64,000 nucleotides of DNA from Tangfeifania diversioriginum (lineage in GTDB: Bacteria; Bacteroidota; Bacteroidia; Bacteroidales; Prolixibacteraceae), in contig CAMCBW010000034.1 in assembly GCA_945873105.1 (NCBI GenBank), positions 1-64,000 of the forward strand, in the 5' to 3' direction. Every line of letters begins with the position of its first letter. The stretch's first letter is position 1. The notes below the pieces were generated by a model. The model was not told the origin of the DNA. It saw only the letters and a program-made list of their open reading frames with translations, and made no database searches. Made by a program: the position numbers and the translations under genes. Positions 35,505 through 44,799 of the stretch are shown here, in pieces.

Positions 35505-37052
35505 TTACCTTGTTCGTTTCTCCAGTTTCCGTGGATCAATGTACATATCCCGGGAGAACTGCACCTTGTCCCTGGATCCAAAGATAGCCCGGGCATTGGA
35601 CAGACTGCTGGCTCCAACGAGGGACTGGGATTTTAATCCTTTGATCACGTCGAGGGTACTCTTCAGCATGGCTTCATTTTCATCCCCAAATGGCAGCAGG
35701 CTCCCTACATCCTCCTTGGCGGTGTAATCCGGGGTCAACCCGTCCACAAAATCTGAAACACCCAATGAATTGGCATATTTGGCCACAATGGGCTGCATGG
35801 CATACTTGTGGGTGGTTACCAATTTGTCGCTGCTGTCGTAATCCTTGAGGGTCAGGGATGCAACATATTTCCCGTAGGTGTTGCTTCCGATCACCTTGAC
35901 ATTCATGTAGGGTTTTAAACCATTGATCAGCAATTCGCTGGCTGAGGCAGATTCCTTGGAAACAATGAAATAGACATCGGACAATCCCAGCGAATTGATC
36001 GGCGTATTGGTCGTAGTACCCGACACCGTAGTCGAGATTTTATCTGCGAAATTGCTGTTGAAAAAGCTATCCCCATAGGTGCTGGTGATGTAGGGGGTTA
36101 AGATTCCGTTGTAGACGCTTTTTGTAAACAATTTGGTGGTATTTGTGGTGTAGATCATGCTGGCAAGGTAGATGGCTGTCTGAACGGAACCTCCCCCGTT
36201 GTATCGCAGGTCCATTACCAGTTTATTTACCCCGGCTGTCTTGAATTGTTGAAATACGGTATTCAGCTGAAGATCAAAATCTGAAGTAAAGCCATTGTAA
36301 ACCAGGTAGCCAACCTTGTTGGTACCGACCGTAAGCACTTTGCTGAAATAGACTGGGTTTTCCTGCAGTTCGACAGCTGTCAGTGCCGTGGTTTTTCCGG
36401 TTGGTGTCACCACCCCATTGACCAATTTGCCGAAGGTCAGGGTAAACGCCTCCTTGTTGACCAGATTGGCCGTATAGTTGGCATCAGTCAACTGCACTCC
36501 GTCTACCTTGTAAAAAATATCTCCACGCTGTATCCCTGCCTTGTCTGCCGGCGAATCCTTCAGTACATACCTGACTACGCCAATCAGATCAGCGGAGGAG
36601 GAGCTCAGGTAGTACAATTTGAAATCATACCCCATCGTTTTGGAGATACCGGCAATCCAGTTGTCGATGATGGTATAGTCTTTCACGATAAAGGACCATT
36701 TGTCGACCACATTGTATTGGTAAAGCAAACCATTGAAGAGTTTCTCAGGGTCGGTGTATTTGTTTAGAAAAGCATTCAGACTATCCTTGTGCTGTTTGTA
36801 ATTGGCACTCGTGGCGGTAAGCGGTTGATAGTAGGTATTGGTCAGATTGGCAATTTTGTCGTTCCAAAGGTAATAATCGTGCATGCTCGACCAGACAAAA
36901 TGGTTCACCTCCGGTGCTTCCGGAATGACAACCGGTCTGTCAGGATCGGTTGGATCCTCTGTCTTTGGCAGTAGCGCCTCTTTTCTGCATTGTACGAAAA
37001 TGGCAACGACCATCAACAACAACAAAATCCGGTTCAATTGATACCTCTTCAT
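35505..37052 (-). CDS. S41-family peptidase lipoprotein
   Basis: About 515 residues from the ATG at 37052 (MKRYQLNRILLLLMVVAIFVQC), a lipoprotein signal ending in a lipobox-like FVQC; the frame is open to 37079. A cap or N-terminal domain (FVWSSMHDYYLWNDKIANL) is followed by a PDZ-like domain (VLKDSPADKAGIQRGDIFYKVDG) and the S41 core with KLVMDLRYNGGGSVQTA and the nucleophile Ser in FIVSKESASASELLING. This type (tail-specific protease of the tricorn-like S41 group) is common in Bacteroidota envelopes. Substrates are unknown. It probably shares a transcript with the dCMP deaminase gene. Confidence 0.9.
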   Translation of the reverse strand: MKRYQLNRILLLLMVVAIFVQCRKEALLPKTEDPTDPDRPVVIPEAPEVNHFVWSSMHDYYLWNDKIANLTNTYYQPLTATSANYKQHKDSLNAFLNKYTDPEKLFNGLLYQYNVVDKWSFIVKDYTIIDNWIAGISKTMGYDFKLYYLSSSSADLIGVVRYVLKDSPADKAGIQRGDIFYKVDGVQLTDANYTANLVNKEAFTLTFGKLVNGVVTPTGKTTALTAVELQENPVYFSKVLTVGTNKVGYLVYNGFTSDFDLQLNTVFQQFKTAGVNKLVMDLRYNGGGSVQTAIYLASMIYTTNTTKLFTKSVYNGILTPYITSTYGDSFFNSNFADKISTTVSGTTTNTPINSLGLSDVYFIVSKESASASELLINGLKPYMNVKVIGSNTYGKYVASLTLKDYDSSDKLVTTHKYAMQPIVAKYANSLGVSDFVDGLTPDYTAKEDVGSLLPFGDENEAMLKSTLDVIKGLKSQSLVGASSLSNARAIFGSRDKVQFSRDMYIDPRKLEKRTR

Positions 37053-37293
37053 ATACTTGAATTTTAACTTGAATGACAAAAATACGATATTAAAGAAACT
37101 GCCGATGCTGTCCCGGTTAATTTTAATCCCATTTAAGGCAATTTCAGCATATTTAACTCTTCTGTAAGAACGACATTGGGCTGCAAAAGGTTTCCTTTGA
37201 CTCCTTTGTCCTGCCAGATTTTAACACAAATTTTGTGCCATTGTAACTTTTGGCGCCCTTGATCGTCTTATTTCTAAAAATCGGTAACCGACA

Positions 37294-37779
37294 ATGACCA
37301 TTGGCGAATACAACAGTGCAGTAGACAGCTGGGCCGATGCCCTCTACAGATATATCGTGAAGAATACAGGAGCCGTGCCATCGGCCAGGGACATTGTGCA
37401 GGATTGCTACGAAAAGCTTTGGTTGCACCGCGACCATGTAGATCCGTTAAAGGTCAAATCCTGGTTGTTTACCACCGCACACCATACCATGATCGATGGA
37501 ATCCGCAGATCCCGCAGGGAGAGCCTTACCGAATCACACAAATTGCCGGATAGAGCCATCGACCATGGATACAGCGACCTGCAGGAGGTGCTGCACCAGG
37601 CCATCAATCAACTCTCCGAAGTACAGAAATCCGTGTTGTTGTTGCGGGATTTTGAGGGTTATTCCTACCGGGAAATCGGGGATATTACAGGTCTCTCCGA
37701 GGCACAGGTCAAAGTCTACATCTACCGCTCCAGGATTTTCCTGAAAAATTACATTGGAACCATTGATGCCGTATTATGA
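37294..37779 (+). CDS. ECF-type RNA polymerase sigma factor
   Basis: 161 residues. Region 2 (about 15-80) has ARDIVQDCYEKLWLHRDHVDPLKVKSW and the DNA-melting helix with TAHHTMIDGIRR. Region 4 (about 105-155) has LSEVQKSVLLLRDFEGYSYREIGDITGLSEAQVKVYIYRSR, a helix-turn-helix for the -35 site. It overlaps the next gene by four bases (ATGA), the classic arrangement with an anti-sigma factor. It probably controls the downstream barrel gene and itself in response to an envelope signal. Confidence 0.93.
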   Translation: MTIGEYNSAVDSWADALYRYIVKNTGAVPSARDIVQDCYEKLWLHRDHVDPLKVKSWLFTTAHHTMIDGIRRSRRESLTESHKLPDRAIDHGYSDLQEVLHQAINQLSEVQKSVLLLRDFEGYSYREIGDITGLSEAQVKVYIYRSRIFLKNYIGTIDAVL

Positions 37780-38810
37780 TGATTACCAGAGAAAATTACG
37801 AAATATGGTTCCTCGATTACCTGGAGGAGCGGCTCACACCCGAGGAGGAGGAGCTGGTGCGTTTGTTTGTGCTGGACCATCCCGACCTTGCCGAAGAGCT
37901 GGAGGCTTTTGTTCCGCTCCTCACCTCCGATGAAAAGTTGGTCTATCCATACAAGGAGCAGCTGAAGCGTTCGCCCTTCGAAGAGGAGACCTACCTCGAA
38001 CACCAGCTGATCGCTGCGATGGAGGGAGATCTGGAAGAGCAGGAGCAGCTGAAACTGGACCAATGGCTGGCCACCAGTCCGGAACACCGTGATATGGCTC
38101 AATTGCTTTACAAATGCAGGCTAAAGTCAGATCCGACCATCCTCTTTCCTCACAAGGGGCAATTGAAGAAAAAAGCAACCCTGACCGGCATTTTCAGCAG
38201 AATCGCCGCTGCTGCTGCGGTTTTACTGCTGGCCTTTTTACTTTATGATCCCCGGGAAAAGGGAGTAGCGCCAGCAGTGAATCCTGCGGCAGAACTATCC
38301 GTCAGGCTTCCGGAAGGACACAAGGCTACATCCCCTGCGGTACAGGCCAATCCACCCGTGATGGTTGCCTCGAATCGGGCACAGGGCGAAAAGCGCAATG
38401 CAACACCGAAGAGCGAATATCAGGCAAAAATATTTGTTGCAGAAGCGGCACTGCTTCCTGACCGACCACAGGAGGTACTCCATCCCATGCAGCCCAAAAT
38501 AGCAGAGGTTTCCTTGTTCTTAACCTTGAACGACGAACTTGAACCCTTGAAGGCAAAGGGACAATCCCTTCTAACCAACCATGAAATGCCCATCTCCGAC
38601 TATCTTAAAGGCAAAGCAAAGGAGTTGAGTACCCTGGATGATCATGAACTGATCAGTCGCAACAAGGTTGTCATTGCTGGTCTGAGGTTCATGGCCAAAT
38701 TAACAGGCAAAAACCTGACCGGCAAAAAAGGGGAGGATGGCCGCCTTCGAACCATCTCCTTCAATACCCAGCTTCTGGCAGTCTCCATCCCGGTTAACCG
38801 GTCGCTGTAA
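37776..38810 (+). CDS. Probable membrane anti-sigma factor
   Basis: 344 residues. The N-terminal cytoplasmic part is acidic and helical (MMITRENYEIWFLDYLEERLTPEEEELVRLFV), the form that binds ECF sigma factors in Bacteroidota, and it contains a second similar repeat (LEEQEQLKLDQWLATSPEHRD). One membrane helix follows at about residues 148-162 (RIAAAAAVLLLAFLLY), then a periplasmic part without a recognised domain. The start overlaps the sigma gene stop by four bases, so the two are translationally coupled. The assignment rests on position and architecture. Confidence 0.8.
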   Translation: MMITRENYEIWFLDYLEERLTPEEEELVRLFVLDHPDLAEELEAFVPLLTSDEKLVYPYKEQLKRSPFEEETYLEHQLIAAMEGDLEEQEQLKLDQWLATSPEHRDMAQLLYKCRLKSDPTILFPHKGQLKKKATLTGIFSRIAAAAAVLLLAFLLYDPREKGVAPAVNPAAELSVRLPEGHKATSPAVQANPPVMVASNRAQGEKRNATPKSEYQAKIFVAEAALLPDRPQEVLHPMQPKIAEVSLFLTLNDELEPLKAKGQSLLTNHEMPISDYLKGKAKELSTLDDHELISRNKVVIAGLRFMAKLTGKNLTGKKGEDGRLRTISFNTQLLAVSIPVNRSL

Positions 38811-38832
38811 CTTTTGGGAGGGGCTATCCGTC

Positions 38833-38905
38833 TTAAGGAGAAAATGACGGAGGGACGGAAAGACGGAAAATGACGGAGAGAGTGTGGACTTCCGACTTCC
38901 GACTA
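38833..38905. repeat. Low-complexity GACGGA and CTTCCGA words
   Basis: GACGGAGGGACGGAAAGACGG-like words (three copies), then ACTTCCG twice, in the gap between the anti-sigma and barrel genes. This is the same word family as at 33225-33308 and 46500-47040. Confidence 0.75.
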
Positions 38906-38935
38906 GAATAAAACAACATCTCAAACAATTAAAAC

Positions 38936-39844
38936 ATGAAAACAATTTATCTTCTTATCTGCATTTTGGTGATTTTGGGGTTAAGTTCCCGTGCGCAGGA
39001 TACCGTCCGCGTCCGCGTCATGGGGAAAAATATGGTTACGGTGGTGGAGGATGGCCGCAAGACGGATGTGAAGATTGGCGACAACACGATCGACATCCAC
39101 GATAACGACAAGGATACCGTAAAGATAAGGGTTGGGCGTAAGGCTGTTGTAATTGCAGAAGGCAAGCATGGCTCTTCCATCAAGTACGACAAACTGGATG
39201 ATGAGGAGTACAAGCACTGGACCGGCCATTCTCCGAAATTCAAAGGGCACTGGTCCTTCTTCGAAATGGGGGTTAACTCATTTGCCAATGTGGATTATAC
39301 AGGGCAACCTGTACCGAACTACATGGATATCAACCACAACAAATCGTTGGAGGTGAACATCAATCTTTTCAAACTGGATTTCGGATTACAGAAGCACAAA
39401 AACAATTTTGGTTTTGTAACCGGACTTGGACTCAATTTCAACGATTATCGTTTCAGCAACGAATTCACCCTCAAAAATCAGGATGGTTATGTGGTTCCGG
39501 TTCCCATCACCGACCAAAACCTCTCGAAGACAAAATTGTCGACCGGCTATCTGACGGTACCGCTTTTGCTGGAGCTCCACGCCGGAAAATCCGGACTGTG
39601 GATGTCGGCGGGGGTCATCGGAGGACTCAAGATGGGATCCCACACCAAGGTGAAGGTTGGCGGAACCAAGTACAAGGACCGCGACGACTTCAACATCAGT
39701 CCGTTTCGCGCGGGTGCCACTGCACGTCTGGGCTACAAGGGGGTCAACCTTTTCGGCACCTACTACTTTACCGAATTCTTCAGGGAGGGACGCGGTCCGG
39801 CGATGAACCCATTTACGATCGGGATCGGGTTCATTGGCTGGTAA
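38936..39844 (+). CDS. Outer-membrane beta-barrel protein, 302 aa
   Basis: 302 residues with signal peptide MKTIYLLICILVILGLSSRA. Residues about 25-90 form a repeat-like beta segment rich in Asp, Val and Lys (DTVRVRVMGKNMVTVVEDGR, then DTVKIRVGRKAVVI), suggesting an N-terminal adhesin-like or folding module. The rest is an eight-stranded barrel of the outer_membrane_b-brl_2 type with alternating residues (FGFVTGLGLNFNDYRF, LSTGYLTVPLLLEL), ending FTIGIGFIGW. It is the likely output gene of the ECF sigma/anti-sigma pair just upstream. Its function is unknown. Confidence 0.82.
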   Translation: MKTIYLLICILVILGLSSRAQDTVRVRVMGKNMVTVVEDGRKTDVKIGDNTIDIHDNDKDTVKIRVGRKAVVIAEGKHGSSIKYDKLDDEEYKHWTGHSPKFKGHWSFFEMGVNSFANVDYTGQPVPNYMDINHNKSLEVNINLFKLDFGLQKHKNNFGFVTGLGLNFNDYRFSNEFTLKNQDGYVVPVPITDQNLSKTKLSTGYLTVPLLLELHAGKSGLWMSAGVIGGLKMGSHTKVKVGGTKYKDRDDFNISPFRAGATARLGYKGVNLFGTYYFTEFFREGRGPAMNPFTIGIGFIGW

Positions 39845-39895
39845 AAAAATCAATGCAAAAAGGGCTGGTTTCCAGCCCTTTTTGCATTGATTTTT
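39845..39895. terminator. Long bidirectional terminator
   Basis: A perfect 24-bp inverted repeat (39845-39868 and 39872-39895) with a 3-base loop. The core is GGGCTGG/CCAGCCC, extended by CAATGCAAAAA and its complement. It is shared by the convergent genes on both sides. Confidence 0.95.
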
Positions 39896-39908
39896 AGGAG
39901 AGGTTATA

Positions 39909-40862
39909 TTATTCAGACTGATCGTGTTTCAGTTTATAGGCTGAGATGCTGGCCGCTTCAAACAAGACATCCTTCAGGTCAGGGATGGCAGCATTCAAAT
40001 CATAGCCCCAGCTCTTTTTCCATGCCCCGGTCTTGGTGTCGGTCTTGGTGGATTTAAAATCCAGTTCAACGAAGTTTTTAAAATAGGCAGACCAAACAAT
40101 TCTGGATTCTCCCTTGGCAGGAATCATATCGATCACGAAGGAACGACGGTCACCACCAAACCCTAACTGGTATTCCCCCTTGTAGATCAAAATGCGGCAG
40201 GTAAGCACCACACCTGCATCGGCTCCTGCTTCCTGTACCAGCTTCTGAAGTGGTGCATTGCGTTCCAATGCATTTTTCTTGCGGACATCTCCGCGGGTCA
40301 TCAGACTTCCAGCGGAGGAAATGTTGTTGATGGCATCGGGTTCTATCCATTTTGACTTCAATGGGGTCGTAACCCAGCAGTTTTTACCGAAATTGCCCAA
40401 CTTTCCGTCCCATTCTCCATAATTGACAGAGGCATAAGAGGGAGTTTTCATTACATCTTCCAGTTTTACGACCTGATATCCTTCCGATTCAATCCCCTTG
40501 TAGATGGATTCCAGAATGCCGTTTGCCAAAATATCGTAATCGCCATAGGGAATTCCAGCCAATCCTTGCTCCTCCCGGTCGGCTACACCATCCGCAAAAC
40601 CTACCGCAACAGACATACCTAAAACAGCAATCTTCTTAACTTCCTTGTACAACGCCTGGTCGTTTTTTGGATTGTTCATCGACATATGGATGTTCTGCTG
40701 GGCATTGGCAATGTGCGAGGGACTGTGTTCAACTTCCTTCTTGATAAAAGATTTTTTGTCGGAATCTGACTTACCGGATAGTCCCTTCAATGGAGAACCT
40801 GCATAGGTGGAAAATACTGCACCGACCAGCATGAGCAAAACCAGCGTCTTGGAAAGATTCAT
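39909..40862 (-). CDS. Secreted protein of unknown function, 317 aa
   Basis: 317 residues with a signal peptide (MNLSKTLVLLMLVGAVFSTYAG). The mature N-terminus is Lys/Ser-rich. The core, KKIAVLGMSVAVGFADGVAD, then GILESIYKGIESEGYQVVKLEDV and AGADAGVVLTCRILIYKG, recalls the alpha/beta layout of CsgG/TolB-N-like periplasmic proteins (a strand, a family-member helix, then GAD-xx-V), but I see no diagnostic motif. It is convergent with the barrel gene and has no partner on its own strand. Confidence 0.65.
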   Translation of the reverse strand: MNLSKTLVLLMLVGAVFSTYAGSPLKGLSGKSDSDKKSFIKKEVEHSPSHIANAQQNIHMSMNNPKNDQALYKEVKKIAVLGMSVAVGFADGVADREEQGLAGIPYGDYDILANGILESIYKGIESEGYQVVKLEDVMKTPSYASVNYGEWDGKLGNFGKNCWVTTPLKSKWIEPDAINNISSAGSLMTRGDVRKKNALERNAPLQKLVQEAGADAGVVLTCRILIYKGEYQLGFGGDRRSFVIDMIPAKGESRIVWSAYFKNFVELDFKSTKTDTKTGAWKKSWGYDLNAAIPDLKDVLFEAASISAYKLKHDQSE

Positions 40863-41009
40863 GATGAATGGTTTAAGGTTGAAAATGTGAGGATTGTTTT
40901 TTCAAACTTACGTAATTATACAGCGGAAACTTTCTGTGAAAATGGCTTTTTAGTACACCTTTCCATAAAGTAGGACAAATAAGGACTCCTGCAAATGGCC
41001 CGCTCGCTC

Positions 41010-42206
41010 CTAATTTTTGCTTAACTGGAGAAATTCAGTGGGAGTCTGTCCTGTGTGCTTTTTAAAGGCACGGTAGAAGGCAGATTTGGTGTTGAATCCG
41101 GCATGCAGTCCAATGGCTTCTATCGTCATTCGCTTCGAACTCTCTGAGGAGAGGAGGATTTTGGCCTCTTCAATGCGGTACGAATTGATTAGTTCAAAAA
41201 AATTCTTGTGGAAACGGGTGTTGATCGTCAGGGAAATATTGTGTGAGCAAGCATTTATTTCGTTGGAAAGCCTGGTTAGGTTGATGGCCGGATCGAGGAA
41301 TATTTTGCGCTCTTCGAACAACTGCAATATTTTGCGGTAATTCTCCTCCATCTCCATCTCTGCCAGTTTGAATTTCCCATTTCCCCTGGCCATTTCTAGG
41401 TGCAATGCCTTGTTTTCCTTGCAAAGCGGCTCCTGGTATTGATGGTATTTTTCCAGTTGGGTGATATCTTCCATCAGGTTGCAGAATTGTTCCTGACTGA
41501 GAATGGCACTTTGCGAAAAGGCATAATAGACGATGTAGACATAGATGGTATTAATGATCACCGGAATAAAAAAATACTCTACGACCGGAGTTTGAAAGGT
41601 AGCGTAGGCAATGGTCAGCAAAATATTGAGGATGGCAAGCAGCCAGACAAAATGCTGGAGGTATTTCAGTTTTACCCGTTCGGTGTCTGAAAAGAAATCG
41701 TTTGCAACCTTGGCATATTTCCGGATCTGAAGCAAGGCAACTACCAGATAGGCCAGCATGATCAGTACAAACAGATTGCTGTATATCATCATTTGCTCCG
41801 GATAGTTGCCATTTGTTAGCCCCTGCAGGTATTCAACCTGCAGGTTGAATGGCAACCGATAGAACTGCAGGCAGTAGAAGAGATCAAGCAATACAAGTCC
41901 CAGGGATAAGAAATTCAGGAGGGTGATGTATTTAAACTTCCTGCCTGTAAGTACATTGGTGTAAGCCAACACCAGGGGGGCATAAAGAACGGCAGTTCCC
42001 TGAAAGAAAAAATAGACGAATGGAAACTGAAATATCAGATCTGAAAGAATGAAAATATTGTTGATGAAGTTCAGTCCGGGATTGATGACTACCAGGGCCA
42101 GTAGTTTATTGGCCAGGGAATTGTCTTTTCTGAAGAATAGGATTGTAAAAAGGACAACAAGGTTGAAGATGGTAAACCCGTTAAAATAGAGGAAGAATGC
42201 ATTCAT
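41010..42206 (-). CDS. Membrane-bound AraC-family transcriptional regulator
   Basis: 398 residues. The N-terminal 235 residues contain about seven membrane helices (FLYFNGFTIFNLVVLFTILFF through YFFIPVIINTIYVYIVYYAF). The C-terminal 100 residues are an AraC/XylS double helix-turn-helix: NLTRLSNEINACSHNISLTI and MTIEAIGLHAGFNTKSAFYRAFKKHTGQTPTEFL. Such proteins bind DNA from the membrane. A short coiled linker (LQLFEERKI) sits between. No target gene is obvious; the neighbours are a secreted unknown and the acyl-CoA carboxylase operon, whose terminator lies upstream. Confidence 0.88.
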   Translation of the reverse strand: MNAFFLYFNGFTIFNLVVLFTILFFRKDNSLANKLLALVVINPGLNFINNIFILSDLIFQFPFVYFFFQGTAVLYAPLVLAYTNVLTGRKFKYITLLNFLSLGLVLLDLFYCLQFYRLPFNLQVEYLQGLTNGNYPEQMMIYSNLFVLIMLAYLVVALLQIRKYAKVANDFFSDTERVKLKYLQHFVWLLAILNILLTIAYATFQTPVVEYFFIPVIINTIYVYIVYYAFSQSAILSQEQFCNLMEDITQLEKYHQYQEPLCKENKALHLEMARGNGKFKLAEMEMEENYRKILQLFEERKIFLDPAINLTRLSNEINACSHNISLTINTRFHKNFFELINSYRIEEAKILLSSESSKRMTIEAIGLHAGFNTKSAFYRAFKKHTGQTPTEFLQLSKN

Positions 42207-42331
42207 TGGTAACAGCTTTTCTGGATGGCACTAATGGCTTTTATGATCCGTTCTTAGCAGAATGATTCTTTAAAAATAAAAAAAATGAATGTGAAAATCC
42301 AATAAAATCGTTTGATTTTGTTGGATTCAAT

Positions 42332-42371
42332 AAAAAAAGAGCGGGACTGAAATTTCAGCCCCGCTCTTTTT
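42332..42371. terminator. Hairpin terminator of the carboxylase operon
   Basis: GAGCGGG/CCCGCTC (42339-42345 and 42360-42366) encloses a second perfect palindrome CTGAAATTTCAG. Runs of A on the left and T on the right allow use on both strands. It lies at the end of the carboxyltransferase gene (minus). Confidence 0.85.
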
Positions 42372-43899
42372 ACAATGGTATATTTCCGTGCTTTTTCAGC
42401 GGATTGGTCTTGTGCTTGTTCTGGGCCATCTCGAGGGCCTGGATCAGTTTGATTCGGGTGTGTCGCGGCAGGATCACCTCGTCGATGTAACCCAACTCCG
42501 CGGCCTTGTAGGGGTTGGAGAAGGTTTCGCGGTAGTTTTCCACTGCTGCAGCCCGCTGCTCAGGATCGAGCTTGTCCTTGTTGATGATCCTTACGGCGCC
42601 ATCAGCACCCATCACGGCAATCTCTGCGGATGGGTAGGCGTAGTTGATGTCGCCGCCAATGTGCTTGCTGCTCATCACATCGTAGGCACCCCCATAAGCC
42701 TTCCGGGTGATCATGGTAATCTTCGGAACGGTGGCTTCAGCGAATGCGTAAAGAAGTTTCGCCCCGTGGCGGATGATGCCGCCAAACTCCTGGACGGTTC
42801 CCGGCAGGAACCCCGGTACATCCACGAAGGTGATCAACGGGATGTTGAAGGCATCGCAGAAACGCACGAAGCGTGCGGCCTTTACCGATGAGTTGATGTC
42901 GAGCACTCCTGCCAGGTAGGCGGGTTGGTTGGCCACAATGCCCACGCTGCGACCGCCCATCCGGGCAAAGCCGATCAGGATATTGGGGGCATAGGCCGGC
43001 TGTATCTCGAGGAAGTTGCGGTTGTCGACCACCAGGGAGATCAGTTCGTGCATGTCGTAGGGCTTGTTGGGATCATCCGGTATCAGCTGGTCCAGCTCCG
43101 GCTCCTCGCGGTGGATGTCGTCGAGGTTGGGTACAAACGGCGGGTCTTCCATGTTGTTGGAAGGCAGGTAGCCGAAAAGCTCCCGGATCATCAGCATGGC
43201 ATGTTCGTCGTCATCGGCAGTGAGGTGGGTGACCCCACTCTTGCTGCCGTGGGTCACCGAGCCACCCAGCTCCTCCTTGGTCACCTCTTCGTGGGTCACC
43301 TCCTTGACTACATCCGGACCGGTAACGAACATGTAACTGGACTCCTTCACCATCACAATAAAGTCGGTGATTGCAGGAGAGTAGACAGCGCCACCGGCAC
43401 AGGGGCCAAGGATGGCAGAGATCTGCGGTATCACACCCGAACTCATCACATTGCGGTAGAAGATGTCGGCATATCCGGCGAGGCTCTGCACCCCTTCCTG
43501 TATGCGTGCTCCCCCCGAGTCATTCAGACCAATTACAGGGGCACCCATGTTCATGGCCAAATCCATGATCTTGATGATCTTGTCTGCATTGGTCCGGCTC
43601 ATCGTTCCGCCGAAAACTGTGAAATCCTGAGCGAAGATGTAGACCAGCCTGCCATCAATCTTGCCATAGCCTGTCACCACCCCATCGCCGGAGATGATGC
43701 TCTTTTCCATGTCAAAGTCGTGGCTGCGGTGCACCACAAACTTGTCGAACTCCACAAAAGTATCGTGATCTACCAGGTCGAAAATACGTTCCCTGGCAGT
43801 CTTTCTTCCGGCAGCATGCTGCTTGTCGATGCGACCCTGGCCGCCTCCCAGCTCTGCTGCAAGATTTCTTTTTTCAAGTTCTTTAAACTTATCTGTCAT
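42370..43899 (-). CDS. Acyl-CoA carboxylase carboxyltransferase subunit (propionyl-CoA carboxylase beta type)
   Basis: 509 residues. Transfers CO2 from carboxybiotin to an acyl-CoA, probably propionyl-CoA, or the reverse in a decarboxylase. Crotonase-fold halves: [22 protein letters not shown] and [20 protein letters not shown] in the first, [22 protein letters not shown] and [29 protein letters not shown] in the second, with oxyanion-type GGA motifs. It is encoded with the biotinyl carrier (43918-44448) and the biotin carboxylase (44800-46341), so a complete soluble carboxylase is present. No sodium-pump membrane subunit is seen in the window, favouring propionyl-CoA carboxylase over methylmalonyl-CoA decarboxylase. 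Confidence 0.93.
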   Translation of the reverse strand: MTDKFKELEKRNLAAELGGGQGRIDKQHAAGRKTARERIFDLVDHDTFVEFDKFVVHRSHDFDMEKSIISGDGVVTGYGKIDGRLVYIFAQDFTVFGGTMSRTNADKIIKIMDLAMNMGAPVIGLNDSGGARIQEGVQSLAGYADIFYRNVMSSGVIPQISAILGPCAGGAVYSPAITDFIVMVKESSYMFVTGPDVVKEVTHEEVTKEELGGSVTHGSKSGVTHLTADDDEHAMLMIRELFGYLPSNNMEDPPFVPNLDDIHREEPELDQLIPDDPNKPYDMHELISLVVDNRNFLEIQPAYAPNILIGFARMGGRSVGIVANQPAYLAGVLDINSSVKAARFVRFCDAFNIPLITFVDVPGFLPGTVQEFGGIIRHGAKLLYAFAEATVPKITMITRKAYGGAYDVMSSKHIGGDINYAYPSAEIAVMGADGAVRIINKDKLDPEQRAAAVENYRETFSNPYKAAELGYIDEVILPRHTRIKLIQALEMAQNKHKTNPLKKHGNIPL

Positions 43900-43917
43900 A
43901 CCTTTTTAAATATTTTA

Positions 43918-44448
43918 TCACTTCTTTTTAACATCCTTACCAATCACGATCATCAGTTGGTTCCCATCGACCGTATCACCCTCCTTGACGGCCACTTTGG
44001 AAACCACTCCATCGCACCCGGCTTTGTATTCACTCTCCATTTTCATGGCAGAAAGAACCACCACCGTCTGGCCTTTTTCAACATGATCGCCCTTGCGGAC
44101 CAATACCTTTACAACCTTTCCGGGCATGGGAGACTTGATGGTATCTGTGGTGCCATCACCGTCTGCCTTTTTCCTCTTCTGCATGTAGCGGGCTTCCGCA
44201 TCATTCACGCTGACATCAAACCCGAAATAGATGGTATTCACGCGGTAAACCTTTGGATCATCCGTTCGGATCACCTCTACATTGTAGGATTTTCCTTCAC
44301 TAAGAATGGAATACTCCTCCCCGCTTACCTTGTCGATGTCTACTTCGTAAATTTTGTCGTCTACCGAGATTGTCACCAGGTTTCCTTTGCGGTGGATCTC
44401 CTTGACGATGGCATTCCGGTCATTTAACTTTAATTCAAGTTGCAACAT
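43918..44448 (-). CDS. Biotin carboxyl carrier subunit
   Basis: 176 residues. The last 75 residues are a biotinyl/lipoyl domain: IKSPMPGKVVKVLVRKGDHV and VLSAMKMESEYKAG, with the biotin acceptor Lys136. The residue before Ala-Met-Lys-Met is Ser where Glu is most common. The N-terminal 95 residues form a beta-rich adaptor seen in Bacteroidota acyl-CoA carboxylases. The stop lies 18 bp before the carboxyltransferase start, so these two are translated from one message. Confidence 0.93.
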   Translation of the reverse strand: MLQLELKLNDRNAIVKEIHRKGNLVTISVDDKIYEVDIDKVSGEEYSILSEGKSYNVEVIRTDDPKVYRVNTIYFGFDVSVNDAEARYMQKRKKADGDGTTDTIKSPMPGKVVKVLVRKGDHVEKGQTVVVLSAMKMESEYKAGCDGVVSKVAVKEGDTVDGNQLMIVIGKDVKKK

Positions 44449-44799
44449 AACTGATATATAGTATCTTAATATTTTTGATGGTTAGCTTTAGATTAATCAG
44501 ATGAACAAATTGATTTCACCAATGAACCCCCTTCTACCACAAATTACCGCCTTCGGCTTCGCTCAGGGACCGAACTTACTTTTAACTGTATTGACGTATT
44601 TCGAACCGCCTTCGGCTTCGCTCAGGGACCGTCCCTTTTTTCTCTATTTCTCAGTTTCCCTGTTTCCCTGTTTCGCCGCCATTCCAGTCCCTCAGTCTCC
44701 CAGTCCCTCAGTCTCCCAGTCCCTCAGTCTCCCAGTCCCTTAGTCTCCCGGTCCCTTAGTCTCCCGGTCCCTTAGTCCCCAAGTCTCATCATCCGCTCT
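44449..44799. repeat. Repeat-rich gap inside the carboxylase operon
   Basis: The gap holds two identical 27-bp copies of ACCGCCTTCGG...CAGGGACCG (44546-44572 and 44605-44631, spaced by 59 bp) and then a minisatellite of CAGTCTCC/CAGTCCCT words (about 44688-44785, roughly twelve units of eight bases). No promoter or gene is supported. It separates the biotin carboxylase gene from the carrier gene on the same strand, an unusual place for such a spacer. Confidence 0.85.

Noticed and set aside
42925-44427. A 500-codon open frame on the plus strand
   Set aside because: It is antisense to the carboxyltransferase and the biotin carrier, which have complete motifs. Its translation is His-rich and looks like no protein family.
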